DNA of 64,000 nt from Candidatus Nitrosoglobus terrae (lineage in GTDB: Bacteria > Pseudomonadota > Gammaproteobacteria > Nitrosococcales > Nitrosococcaceae), in NCBI RefSeq assembly GCF_002356115.1, contig NZ_AP014836.1, positions 186,001 to 250,000 of the forward strand, read 5' to 3'. The notes under the pieces were generated by a model. It saw nothing but the letters and a program-made list of their open reading frames with translations, searched no databases and was not told the origin of the DNA. Positions 9,197 to 18,042 of the stretch are shown piece by piece. Numbering within the stretch: the stretch's first letter is position 1; each line of letters starts with the position of its first letter. A program made the position numbers and the translations under genes.

Positions 9197-9385
9197 AAAT
9201 GAAAAAAGAGGGTGCTACTTTGATTTATTAGGTCTTAGGTCTTCAAGGCTTTTTTAATGATTTCCTTATAATGAATTAACTGCTCCCGTGTGAGGAGAAA
9301 TACCCCATGGCCACCGTGCTCAAATGCCAGCCAAGTAAAAGGGATTTCAGGTAATGTTTGGATAAGGATATCCTCGCTATTGCCT
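9197..9385 (-). repeat. direct repeat copy B (functional prmB 3' end)
   Basis: This is the partner of the 5211-5385 copy, in the same orientation. It includes the true 3' end of prmB and about 38 bases of downstream flank. Similarity between the copies runs from AAATG at 9197 to TGCCT at 9385 and then stops. The distance between copies (about 3.8 kb) is almost entirely the two haem-protein pseudogenes. Confidence 0.9.
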
Positions 9386-10167
9386 ACCTCTACAATGAGG
9401 ATACCTTGATCATGAAGATATTCAGAGGCTTGATGGAGGATCTGTAGCACGATATCTAGCCCGTTCTTATCAGCTTCTAAAGCTTGTCGAGGTTCATGAT
9501 GGTATTCTTGAGGTAAGGTTGCCAGCTCTTCTGCACTCACATACGGCGGATTGCTAAGGATAAGATCATAGAATCGATTGTTTAGCCTCTCAAAAAGATT
9601 AGAAGGCATGGCTTGAACTCGGGATTCCAAACCATGATGTTGGATATTGATTTGGGCTACGGCGAGTGCGGATTCATGAATATCTACCGCATCTACTTGG
9701 GATTCGGGGAAGGCGTAAGCGGCTGCAATAGCAATACAGCCGCTACCGGTACCTAGATCTAGGAGCGTGCGAACTTGTTCAGGATCTATAAGGGAGTCAA
9801 AGCGATTTTTAATCAGCTCGGCAATGGGGGAGCGGGGGATTAGCACCCGCTCATCCACATAAAAGCTTAAATCCGCAAACCAAGCTTCATGGGTGAGATA
9901 AGGCGCTGGAATTCGTTCCTTAATTCGATGTTCTATTAGCGTTAGTACTTGCCGTTTTTCTACTTCAGTCAGTTGAGATGAGAAAAGTTCAGTCGGTAGA
10001 TTGTGCTGGGGCAGATGAAGAGTGTGCAAGACTAGAGTCATGGCTTCATCCACAGCGTTATTCGTCCCATGGCCGAAAAAAAGCCCTGCTTCATTAAAGC
10101 GGCTAGCTCCCCAGCGAATGAAGTCGCTGAGCGTATGGAGCTGTTGAGTGAGAGTAGCTATATTCAA
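9235..10167 (-). CDS. prmB: 50S ribosomal protein L3 glutamine methyltransferase PrmB
   Basis: This 310-residue SAM-dependent N5-glutamine methyltransferase is the same length as E. coli PrmB. The N-terminal helical domain includes FIRWGASRFNEAGLFFGHGT, the linker has VDERVLIPRSPI, the SAM loop is LLDLGTGSGCIAIA, and the catalytic NPPY motif occurs in LSNPPYVSAEEL. The start appears to be a TTG at 10167 lying 6 bp after the leuC stop; I see no good ribosome-binding site, so it is probably translated by coupling to leuC. It modifies the conserved Gln of ribosomal protein L3. PrmB rather than the release-factor enzyme PrmC is indicated by the N-terminal sequence. Its last part is duplicated at 5211-5385. 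Confidence 0.93.
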   Translation of the reverse strand: MNIATLTQQLHTLSDFIRWGASRFNEAGLFFGHGTNNAVDEAMTLVLHTLHLPQHNLPTELFSSQLTEVEKRQVLTLIEHRIKERIPAPYLTHEAWFADLSFYVDERVLIPRSPIAELIKNRFDSLIDPEQVRTLLDLGTGSGCIAIAAAYAFPESQVDAVDIHESALAVAQINIQHHGLESRVQAMPSNLFERLNNRFYDLILSNPPYVSAEELATLPQEYHHEPRQALEADKNGLDIVLQILHQASEYLHDQGILIVEVGNSEDILIQTLPEIPFTWLAFEHGGHGVFLLTREQLIHYKEIIKKALKT

Positions 10168-10173
10168 GGGATT

Positions 10174-11589
10174 TTAGTGTAAAGTGATTAAGGTTGAAAC
10201 ATCGGTAAAGTGGCCGGCAATTGCCGCTGCTGCTGCCATGGCTGGACTTACCAGATGGGTGCGGCCTCCTTGGCCTTGGCGGCCTTCAAAGTTGCGATTG
10301 GAGGTGGAAGCGCAACGCTCTCCGGATTCAAGGCGATCGGCGTTCATAGCTAAGCACATGGAGCAACCAGGTTCCCGCCATTCAAATCCGGCGGCTTTAA
10401 AAATTTCATCCAACCCTTCGGCTTCCGCTTGGCGTTTGACTAACCCAGATCCAGGTACAATAAGGGCTTGTTTGATATTTTTAGCGACTTTATGGCCAAC
10501 GATCACCTTGGCAGCTTCTCGCAGATCTTCTATCCGGGCATTAGTGCAGGAGCCAATAAAAACCACATCGGGATAGATAGCACTGATGGGCGTATTGGCT
10601 TTAAGTCCCATGTATTCCAAGGCTCTTTCCATGCTATTTCGCTTGATAGGATCAGTTTCTTGCTGAGGGTCGGGCACTCGCCCATCTACAGCAGCGACCA
10701 TTTCAGGAGAGGTGCCCCAGCTAACTTGAGGTTTTAGGTGGGCTACGTTGAGGGTAACAGTTTGATCAAAATGAGCGTCTGGATCACTTTTTAAGTTTCG
10801 CCAAACATTCACTGCCTGCTTCCAGTATTGAGGAGAAGGGGCAAAAGGTCGACCTTTGAGGTAATTAATGGTCACGTCATCTACTGCTACTAAACCCGAT
10901 CGAGCTCCCGCTTCAATGGCCATATTACATAAAGTCATTCGTCCCTCCATGGATAAGAATCGGATTGTTTCCCCAGCAAATTCAATAGTATAGCCAGTAC
11001 CCCCTGCAGTGCCGATCTGAGCAATAATGGCAAGAATTAGATCCTTGCTATAGACCCCAGAAGCTAATTTACCGTCCACCTGAATTAGCATATTCTTTGA
11101 TTTTTTCTGGAGGAGGCACTGGGTGGCCAGTACATGCTCAACATCTGAAGTGCCGATACCAAAGGCTAGGGCACCAAAAGCCCCATGGGTAGCTGTGTGA
11201 GAGTCGCCACAAACCACCGTCATTCCTGGTAAAGTGGCACCTTGTTCTGGGCCGATAATATGGACGATACCTTGGCGAGGATCATTCATTTTAAACTGAG
11301 TCAGATCAAATTCTTGGCAATTTTGATCAAGCGTTTCTACTTGAGTACGGGAAATAGGATCTGCAATCCCTTGATCGCGATGGGTAGTAGGTACGTTGTG
11401 ATCCGACACCGCAAGATTAGCGTCTTTTCGCCAAGGTTTACGGTCCGCAAGCCGTAGCCCTTCAAAAGCTTGGGGTGAGGTGACTTCATGGAGTAGATGC
11501 CGATCGATATAGAGTAAAGTGGTACCACTGGAATCGGTATGGATGACATGGGAATTCCAGAGTTTGTCGTATAGAGTATTTCCAGCCAT
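10174..11589 (-). CDS. leuC: 3-isopropylmalate dehydratase large subunit
   Basis: This 471-residue aconitase-family enzyme isomerises 2- to 3-isopropylmalate in leucine synthesis, together with a small subunit (LeuD). The [4Fe-4S] ligands are visible as the Cys in [13 protein letters not shown] and the pair in [11 protein letters not shown]. The substrate-binding stretch [22 protein letters not shown] is intact. It is followed by prmB after 6 bp. No leuD or leuB is in the window, although leuCD(B) are usually adjacent, so the small subunit must be encoded elsewhere. The start context is an ATG with AGAGGT-like upstream bases. Confidence 0.97.
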   Translation of the reverse strand: MAGNTLYDKLWNSHVIHTDSSGTTLLYIDRHLLHEVTSPQAFEGLRLADRKPWRKDANLAVSDHNVPTTHRDQGIADPISRTQVETLDQNCQEFDLTQFKMNDPRQGIVHIIGPEQGATLPGMTVVCGDSHTATHGAFGALAFGIGTSDVEHVLATQCLLQKKSKNMLIQVDGKLASGVYSKDLILAIIAQIGTAGGTGYTIEFAGETIRFLSMEGRMTLCNMAIEAGARSGLVAVDDVTINYLKGRPFAPSPQYWKQAVNVWRNLKSDPDAHFDQTVTLNVAHLKPQVSWGTSPEMVAAVDGRVPDPQQETDPIKRNSMERALEYMGLKANTPISAIYPDVVFIGSCTNARIEDLREAAKVIVGHKVAKNIKQALIVPGSGLVKRQAEAEGLDEIFKAAGFEWREPGCSMCLAMNADRLESGERCASTSNRNFEGRQGQGGRTHLVSPAMAAAAAIAGHFTDVSTLITLH

Positions 11590-11643
11590 GCTGACCTCTT
11601 AGGGGTTAGAGTTATAAGGATATTTTACCTGTTTTTTCTGAAT

Positions 11644-11835
11644 CTAGGAGCGTATGTTTTTAAACTGGTACGATTTATTGATGTTATCGAATCTAACTGT
11701 CATTGATAGAATACGCTCCCAATCTATTTGTTGTACCGATCCCGTTACTTGAAATCCAAGCTTGCGATAGACTGCAATGGCGCTAGCATTAGCGAGATAA
11801 GGATCAACGGCAATGACAGGAACAGCAATGGCGAA
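11644..11835 (-). pseudogene. C-terminal remnant of a GNAT acetyltransferase
   Basis: The reverse strand reads VPVIAVDPYLANASAIAVYRKLGF followed by about 35 residues to a stop at 11644. This is the acetyl-CoA-binding end of a GNAT N-acetyltransferase (the V.P.N..A...Y.K.GF pattern). The N-terminal two thirds are missing: upstream of about 11835 the frame runs into the 5' end of dusA on the other strand. No ribosome-binding site or plausible start exists, so it is a truncated relic. A 9-bp inverted repeat (GGAGCGTAT at 11647 and its complement at 11711) lies inside it. Confidence 0.6.
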
Positions 11836-11844
11836 AAGTTCTAT

Positions 11845-12852
11845 ATGGAAACAACTGGTTATTCTCAATCTACTCTAGGCGGTTTAAATCGTACCCTCTC
11901 CGTAGCACCGATGATGGACTGGACGGATCGTCATTGCCGTTATCTGCTGCGTTTAATTTCCCAGCAGGTATTACTTTATACTGAGATGGTTACTACAGGG
12001 GCGCTGATCCATGGAGATCGGGATCGGCTTCTAGCTTACGATAATGCTGAGCATCCTCTAGCTTTACAGCTAGGAGGTAGCGATCCAAAGGAGCTAGATC
12101 AATGTGCGCAAATGGCCGTAGACTATGGATTTGATGAGGTCAATCTTAATGTGGGCTGCCCTAGCGATCGAGTGCAGTTTGGCCGTTTTGGCGTTTGCTT
12201 GATGAAAACTCCTGGGTTAGTCGCTGAGTGTGTTGCGGCAATGAGTCGAGCTGCTTCAATTCCAGTAACAGTTAAGAGCCGAATTGGGGTTGATGAGCAG
12301 GACTCTTATGAGTTGTTATGCCAGTTCATCGATAAGGTAAGGCAGGCAGGCTGTAAGACTTTTATTATCCATGCTCGTAAGGCTTGGCTTCAAGGGTTAA
12401 GCCCTAAAGAAAATCGGGAAATCCCGCCTTTACGTTATGAGTTGGTGCGGGCGATTAAACAGGATTTTCCCAACTTAGAGGTGGTGATTAATGGCGGTAT
12501 TACGACCTTGGAAGAGGTTCAGGGGCATTTAAAATGGGTGGATGGGGTGATGATTGGTCGAGAAGTTTATCATAACCCTTATTTGCTAGCTAACGTAGAT
12601 CAGTGGTTTTATGGAGATTTTCATCCGCTACCAACCCGCTATGAGATTGTGATGGCTTTTTTATCTTATATAGAACGGCAGCTAATGAGTAATACCCCTT
12701 TAAGTGTGATGATTCGTCCTATGCTAGGGTTATTTCAGAGGCAGCCTGGTGCGAAAATTTGGCGTCGTTATTTAAGTGAAAATGCGCATCATTCTGGATC
12801 TGGGGTCAAGGTTATTCGCGAGGCTTTGCGGCTAGTATCAGGGGTTTTGTAA
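11845..12852 (+). CDS. dusA: tRNA-dihydrouridine(20/20a) synthase DusA
   Basis: This 335-residue FMN enzyme reduces uridines 20/20a in the tRNA D-loop. The diagnostic stretches are SVAPMMDWTDRHCRYLLR at the N-terminus, NLNVGCPSDRVQFGRFG with the catalytic Cys, the FMN-binding region VTVKSRIGVD, FIIHARKAWLQGL and VINGGI. The frame extends upstream to 11728, but those codons overlap the GNAT relic and are unlike Dus proteins; the ATG at 11845 (METTGYSQS) fits the family length. The ribosome-binding site is weak (GCGAAAAG). DusA rather than DusB/C is indicated by the APMMDWTDRH and HARKAWLQGLSPKENR signatures. Confidence 0.95.
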   Translation: METTGYSQSTLGGLNRTLSVAPMMDWTDRHCRYLLRLISQQVLLYTEMVTTGALIHGDRDRLLAYDNAEHPLALQLGGSDPKELDQCAQMAVDYGFDEVNLNVGCPSDRVQFGRFGVCLMKTPGLVAECVAAMSRAASIPVTVKSRIGVDEQDSYELLCQFIDKVRQAGCKTFIIHARKAWLQGLSPKENREIPPLRYELVRAIKQDFPNLEVVINGGITTLEEVQGHLKWVDGVMIGREVYHNPYLLANVDQWFYGDFHPLPTRYEIVMAFLSYIERQLMSNTPLSVMIRPMLGLFQRQPGAKIWRRYLSENAHHSGSGVKVIREALRLVSGVL

Positions 12853-12950
12853 GCTAATGCTAACGTTTTAATATGATCTGTATATCAGGTATATTTATTG
12901 AATAACACTGTTTAAATATCACTGGGGCTTACCCTAAATGGAGTGCTGTA

Positions 12951-13241
12951 GTGCTTAGAAGTGAATTAGGATACCAGTCTGAGCTGGTGAATACGATGGT
13001 ATTAGGTAGTCTGCCGTTATTTCACATAGGGATAGCAATAACGGTCTTGATTACGTTGGCTTTTTTGATTGCACATATAAAAGGATTCATTCTTTTATTA
13101 GATGTAGATAATCAGTCGATATTATTTATGTCAGTAATAATAATGGTGCTTGTTGCTTTAGTTTGCCTACCACTGTCTTGGTGGACTGTATTTGTTACCG
13201 CATTTTTGCCATTTTTCTTGATAAAATCGATAAAAAAATAA
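12951..13241 (+). CDS. small membrane protein of unknown function
   Basis: This 96-residue frame starts at a GTG with a GGAG site 7 bases upstream (12940-12943). It contains about three hydrophobic segments, around residues 25-45, 55-70 and 73-90, and ends in IKSIKK. I recognise no family. Immediately past the TAA stop the same frame stays open for 32 codons (reading PIYSGIEGGTEAHAHKVAKQ and on) to a TGA at 13338-13340, and the stop is preceded by a run of seven A. The gene may therefore once have been longer. It lies alone between dusA and the convergent mltD. Confidence 0.45.
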   Translation: MLRSELGYQSELVNTMVLGSLPLFHIGIAITVLITLAFLIAHIKGFILLLDVDNQSILFMSVIIMVLVALVCLPLSWWTVFVTAFLPFFLIKSIKK

Positions 13242-13390
13242 CCCATATACAGTGGTATCGAGGGAGGCACGGAAGCCCATGCCCATAAGGTTGCAAAGCA
13301 AAATAATGGCGCAACGGGTATAGAATATAAGAGAAAATGACCATATCATCAGAGTAATTAGGCTAGATTTTATTAGCCACAAACTTTCAT

Positions 13391-14866
13391 CTACTCTTTT
13401 GATGAAGATTGAGCAAGCTGTAGCCGCTGGCCTTCATAAATTTGATGTTTATCGGTAATTTTATTGGTTTTTAATAAAGCCTGTAAAGCAACGCCAAAGC
13501 GATGGGCGATACTAGAAAGGGTATCTCCTCGTTGCACGATATAATCTTTGGCTATAGGCTGAGGTATGGATAGGGGTAGCCGCAGGCGCTGACCTGCCCG
13601 GATATTCTGAAGGTTGGATAGCCCATTAAATTCGGCAAGTTCTTGGATTTTAATGCTATAGTGATTAGCAATACCCGATAGTGTTTCTCCTCGTTGGACT
13701 TGATGAAACTGATCAGGTACTTGTTTATCAAATTGCTCCCAAGGTGCTAGATAGGCTATGGTTTTGGTGCCACGACAGGTAGGTGTACAGGGGATTCTTA
13801 ATTTGTAGCCTTGGGGTACATATTTTTTACCCTCCCAGATGGCTGAAAGTAGCGCTGGATTATGCTTTTTTAGCGTAGCATGATCGATCTTTAGCGCTCG
13901 CTGTAAAGAATTTATAGAAACAAAACTTTTAAGCTCTATAACCTCATTTTTTTGGGGCGGATTGAGGGGTAAAGATCCAAAATAGTGTTTTGCCTTAGCA
14001 TCTACTTCTAAGGCAGCAAGAAAAGCTACATAGTAATTACGCGAGGCAAAGCCGAAAATGGGGCTTTTATAACGTTTCCGAATGGCCACAATATCTGAGG
14101 TGCCTACTCGTCCTTTAGCTTGGATCATTCCGGATATACCATGATTGTAAGCGGTAATAGCCAAAGGCCAAGTACCTACAATCTCATAATTATGCTTGAG
14201 TAGTTGTGCCGCTCCTATTGTGGCTTGGAAGGGGTCTAACCGTTCATCTACTAGGTGATCAACCCGTAGAAATTTCTGCCCAGTGGGGCGGGTAAATTGC
14301 CATAATCCTGCCGCTCCAGCATGGGAATAAGCCGCTGGGTTAAATGAAGACTCAACATGGGGTATAGCCACCAGCTCTCGGGGTAGATTGAGAGAATCTA
14401 AAGTTTTAAAAATAAAAGGTTTATAGGCACTAGCGCGAATGAGTCCTTCGCGAAATCGGTTGGATTGCCCTCGCTGAAAACGAATCTCGTCAGCTGCAGC
14501 CTGCAAATCTTTATTACTGATACCTCGGGGCCAAAGGGCTAATACTCGCTGTTCTTCTTTAGTGAGATTTTTCCTTTTACCATCAGCCAACTGCAGCAAT
14601 ATTTCTTGATAGTGCTGCTTTCGATTCTTAATAGCTTGCTGATCCGATTTGCTGGGCAAATTGAGAGTCTCATAAATTACGTTTAGGTGCTCTTTATCAT
14701 GGATAAATCCATGGCTATCATCAATCTCAGTATATACTCGGATCCAGAAATGGACATCTTGCTCAATCTCTGGTGGCCGGGGAAATAAATTTTGTGACTG
14801 GGATAACACTGGGGTGGCTAAAGAGAACAAGAGGCTAGTGAGGATTACGGTAAAATAGTAGGGCAT
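13391..14866 (-). CDS. mltD: membrane-bound lytic transglycosylase D with two LysM domains
   Basis: This 491-residue periplasmic enzyme cleaves peptidoglycan glycan strands to 1,6-anhydro products. It has an N-terminal signal sequence, then an SLT domain with the catalytic glutamate in AIPHVESSFNPAAYSHAGAAG and the stretch LWQFTRPTGQKF, then two LysM modules (VQRGETLSGIANHYSIKIQE and VQRGDTLSSIAHRFGVALQA) that bind glycan. MltD of E. coli is a lipoprotein, but the signal region here (LLFSLATPVLSQSQN) has no lipobox Cys, so this version may be soluble in the periplasm. Its 3' end faces the small membrane-protein gene. Confidence 0.93.
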   Translation of the reverse strand: MPYYFTVILTSLLFSLATPVLSQSQNLFPRPPEIEQDVHFWIRVYTEIDDSHGFIHDKEHLNVIYETLNLPSKSDQQAIKNRKQHYQEILLQLADGKRKNLTKEEQRVLALWPRGISNKDLQAAADEIRFQRGQSNRFREGLIRASAYKPFIFKTLDSLNLPRELVAIPHVESSFNPAAYSHAGAAGLWQFTRPTGQKFLRVDHLVDERLDPFQATIGAAQLLKHNYEIVGTWPLAITAYNHGISGMIQAKGRVGTSDIVAIRKRYKSPIFGFASRNYYVAFLAALEVDAKAKHYFGSLPLNPPQKNEVIELKSFVSINSLQRALKIDHATLKKHNPALLSAIWEGKKYVPQGYKLRIPCTPTCRGTKTIAYLAPWEQFDKQVPDQFHQVQRGETLSGIANHYSIKIQELAEFNGLSNLQNIRAGQRLRLPLSIPQPIAKDYIVQRGDTLSSIAHRFGVALQALLKTNKITDKHQIYEGQRLQLAQSSSKE

Positions 14867-15191
14867 AATCTCTGCTCAGGTGCTTGTTGATATTCTTGGT
14901 TATTATTCGGCTGCACTCGCGATAAATTGAGAGGCAATAGTAAAGAGGGTAAAAAATGGATGAGAAATCAACTCTCTACAGCAAAACATTTTTAGGAAAA
15001 TATGGATTAATATCATTAATCATGTTTTTGTGATTAAACCCGGCTGAATCCTCGTGGCTAGAGTAAATCTAGTTAACATTTTTATTCTATAAGAGATGCC
15101 TTCAAAATAATAGCTATTGCATAAATGGATGGGTAGTGGTGATGGGTACAATCTGTTTTGGTAATAGACACAATGCTGGTAAAAGAAATTT
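14867..15191. other. intergenic region, no gene recognised
   Basis: These 325 bases separate the mltD start from the ATG of the broken decarboxylase gene; the two are divergent, so promoters for both should lie here. I see no open frame of note, no RNA gene and no clear consensus promoter. Confidence 0.5.
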
Positions 15192-16459
15192 ATGCACGTT
15201 TCAAGCGTAGATGAAAAATTATCCGTGTTAGATCCTTCCTCAGCTAGTCTACAAAAGCTTCTAGATGAAGTAGGTCAGCGATTAGCTTTGTTTGTAGATA
15301 CTATAGATTATAGATCAACAGCCAGTTCAAGCCACTGAGATTTTTGATTCTGAAGCTGCTTGGCTGCAAGAGTCAGTGCCAGAGGAGCCAAGTTCGTCTG
15401 ATGAGTTATTGGATTTTCTCTTCAAAAAAGTGATTCCAGCAGCTTTTAACCCCGCCAGCCCTAGCTATCTGGCTTATATTCCTGGAGGAGGATTATTTTC
15501 TTCTGCCCTTGGAGAGCTGATTGCAGCTACTGTTAATCGTTACACGGGTATGTGGGCAGCGGCACCTGCTGCCGTTGAGCTTGAAACCCAAGTTTTACGA
15601 TGGCTAGCGGAGTTAATGGGGTTACCCCAAGGATCATTAGGGCTTTTAACCTCTGGAGCTTCTATGTCAACCTTGATTGCCTTAGTGGCTGCAAGGGAGA
15701 AGTACTTAGGAGATGAGATCCTGAAAGGCACAGTTTATTACTCCAGTGAAGTGCACTATGCGGTGGCTAAGGCTGCTCGGGTAGCGGGTATTCCTGAGCG
15801 GAATTTACGCCCAATTCCGGTTGATTCCCAGTTTCGTCTACGGATAGATCTTTTAGCACAAGCTGTGCATCAGGATCGAGACTGTGATCTAGTACCATTT
15901 TTTGTTTGCGGTACAGCGGGGACGGTAAGCACGGGCGCTATTGATCCCCTAATTGAAATTGCTGAGGTGGCGATAAATCATGATCTTTGGTTTCATGTCG
16001 ATGGCGCTTATGGCGCTGCATTTCGATTAGTACCTGAACTGCAGCCTTTATTTACGGGGATGGAGCTAGCAGATTCTTTAGCAATTGATCCCTATAAAGG
16101 TTTTTTCTTGGCTTATGGTACTGGAGCTTTGCTGGTACGGGATATGTCAAATTTACGTCGAGCTTTTGGAACTTCCCCAGCTGCTTATTTACCTGAGCTA
16201 CAAGCTAATGAGGATCAGTTAGATTTTCGGGAATTTTCCCCAGAACTTTCCCGAGAATGGCGTGGTTTACGTCTATGGTTACCCTTTAAGCTTCATGGGG
16301 TAACAGCTTTTCGGCAAGCATTAGCCGACTGGAACTGAAATCGATGGCTACTATTTTTTAAGAATTTGTATCCTGCATTTATGCACCCATGAATCCTTGG
16401 TAAATGAAGGTCTTGATCTTATTGTGCATGCACTGGCAGAGGCAAGAAGTAGACCTTAA
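15192..16459 (+). pseudogene. PLP-dependent group II decarboxylase, frameshifted and internally deleted
   Basis: The gene starts at ATG 15192 (MHVSSVDEKLSVLDP). A 7-base tandem duplication at 15302-15315 shifts the frame; removing one copy restores TIDQQPVQATEIF and joins the main frame. That frame carries the family sequence: FNPASPSYLAYIPGGG, LTSGASMSTLIALVAAR, VHYAVAKAARVAG, the WFHVDGAYGAA strand and the PLP-lysine region DPYKGFFLAYGTGALLVRD. It stops at 16338. After a missing block of roughly 80-100 codons, the C-terminus reappears in another frame as LRICILHLCTHESLVNEGL, ending at 16459. The relatives decarboxylate aromatic or acidic amino acids; the substrate of this one cannot be told. 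Two independent lesions make it inactive. Confidence 0.88.
15302..15315. repeat. 7-bp tandem duplication causing a frameshift
   Basis: TATAGAT occurs twice back to back (15302-15308 and 15309-15315). Deleting one copy rejoins the two halves of the decarboxylase reading frame exactly. This points to slippage or a small duplication as the inactivating event. Confidence 0.85.
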
Positions 16460-16475
16460 GTTTGCTAGGTTGAGG

Positions 16476-17918
16476 CTAGGGAATAAGCAGTATATCTCCT
16501 TGATTAATACGATCATCTTTAATTCCATTCGCTAACCGTAACTCATTTAAGCTTACGTTATATTGCTGAGCTAGCCCTGATAGGGTGTCTCCAAGGGTAA
16601 TAATGTGACGACGTTGAGCCAATAGGGTATTGGGTAAGGGATTGCTATAGAAGTAACGGCGAATACCTTCCATCATAGCGGTAGCTAATGCTAGTTGCTG
16701 CGCCTGATTGTTGAGTTTTTTCTCTTCATGGGGGTTGGAGATAAAAGCAGTTTCTACTAATACCGAAGGAATATCAGGGGATTTTAGGACGGCGAAGCCG
16801 GCGTATTGCACGTTTTGATTGTGAATTTCACCTATTTCTTGCAAATGAGTCAGGATGTTATCGGCAACTTCTAAGCTGGATCTTCGGGTTGAAGTTTGAG
16901 ATAAATCTAATAAAACTTGGGCTACTTGGTTATCTTTACTACTTAAGCGTACACCACCGATAAGATCTGATTTATTTTCCTTTTCTGCTAGATAGCGTGC
17001 TGCCGTACTACTGGCTCCTTTTTCCGAAAGAATATAAACGGAAGCGCCTCGAGCCTTGGGATGAGTGACGGCATCCGCGTGTATAGAGATAAACAAATCT
17101 GCTTTATGCTGCCGAGCTTTTTTAATGCGATCCCCTAAGCTGACATAGTAATCACCGCTACGAATCATGACCGGGCGCATCCCCGGCTCCAGTGCTACCA
17201 ACTGGGCTAATTTTTGTGCGATCGCTAACACTACGTCTTTTTCCCGTGTTTTTTTGGGACCAATAGCCCCTGGATCTTGGCCACCATGACCTGGGTCGAT
17301 GGCAATAATGACATCTCGTGGCGTATTTTTTACTGCTGTAGCAACAACTATTTTAGCTGGTTTTTTCTGAGGCTCTTTATGATGGGCTTGAGTTAAATTA
17401 ACGGCTGTTTTAGTCGATTTTTTATGGGTAACTTGGGCTAAGTCAACAGCAGATCTATCCGGTTTTTTTGGGGGCTCTTTACGATTAGCTTGAGCTAGAT
17501 TAGCAATGGGTTTAGCTGGTTTTTTTTGATTGACCTGGGTTAAATCAACGACTAAACGGTAGCCATAGGTTTTATAGGGGCTAAGCAAAAAACTTTTTGA
17601 GTGAGCTGCAGTAGCTAAATCAAGAACTATTCTTAGGATTCCATTATTTTTAGGGGTGCTACGAAGTCCTAAAAGTAGCTCACTATTAAAGCCATTACTA
17701 GATAGTGGTTGTTTAAGATGAGTATTTGCTAGATCAATGACCACCCGATCAGGTTGAGTTAGCGTAAAGATCCGGTATTGGGCAGACGTGTTTAAGTCAA
17801 AAACTAGTCGTGTTTTCTCTGTAGCAGACCAAACGCGTACGCCCTGTACCCGTGCCGCTGCAAAAGCCAACGTAGGGAGTAGCAGCTGGATTAATAGTAG
17901 GTACGCTATTTTGTTCAC
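16476..17918 (-). CDS. amiC: N-acetylmuramoyl-L-alanine amidase with AMIN and LysM domains
   Basis: This 480-residue periplasmic zinc amidase splits septal peptidoglycan for daughter-cell separation. In order: signal peptide (MNKIAYLLLIQLLLPTLAFA), AMIN targeting domain (about residues 22-130), a Lys/Pro-rich linker with repeats (about 130-195), an Amidase_3 domain starting IAIDPGHGGQDPGAIG with the zinc His and ending in SVLVETAFISNPHEE with the catalytic Glu, and a C-terminal LysM (ITLGDTLSGLAQQYNVSL). The start is GTG at 17918. The order nnr-tsaE-amidase is the usual one; mutL, often next, is absent. It could equally be called AmiB. The linker repeats resemble the last strand of the AMIN domain. 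Confidence 0.92.
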   Translation of the reverse strand: MNKIAYLLLIQLLLPTLAFAAARVQGVRVWSATEKTRLVFDLNTSAQYRIFTLTQPDRVVIDLANTHLKQPLSSNGFNSELLLGLRSTPKNNGILRIVLDLATAAHSKSFLLSPYKTYGYRLVVDLTQVNQKKPAKPIANLAQANRKEPPKKPDRSAVDLAQVTHKKSTKTAVNLTQAHHKEPQKKPAKIVVATAVKNTPRDVIIAIDPGHGGQDPGAIGPKKTREKDVVLAIAQKLAQLVALEPGMRPVMIRSGDYYVSLGDRIKKARQHKADLFISIHADAVTHPKARGASVYILSEKGASSTAARYLAEKENKSDLIGGVRLSSKDNQVAQVLLDLSQTSTRRSSLEVADNILTHLQEIGEIHNQNVQYAGFAVLKSPDIPSVLVETAFISNPHEEKKLNNQAQQLALATAMMEGIRRYFYSNPLPNTLLAQRRHIITLGDTLSGLAQQYNVSLNELRLANGIKDDRINQGDILLIP

Positions 17919-18042
17919 AGTCGCTTAGAAATCGGTATCTTACGCCAGCCCTTTAGCTAAATTTGATTAGAGCAGGTAATTTATCTGTATTTATTATTTA
18001 TTAAATAGAGAGTTATTTTTTCCTATTAAAGTTTATTCAGAA

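Noticed and set aside
10184-10737. Plus-strand open frames inside leuC
   Set aside because: They are antisense to a well-conserved enzyme and resemble no protein family.
11647-11719. 9-bp inverted repeat (GGAGCGTAT) as a mobile-element end
   Set aside because: Short arms, long spacer, and no target duplication or transposase; it is inside a gene relic.
13361-13378. Terminator hairpin GGCTA...TAGCC between the small membrane gene and mltD
   Set aside because: Only a 5-bp stem and no T-run on either strand.
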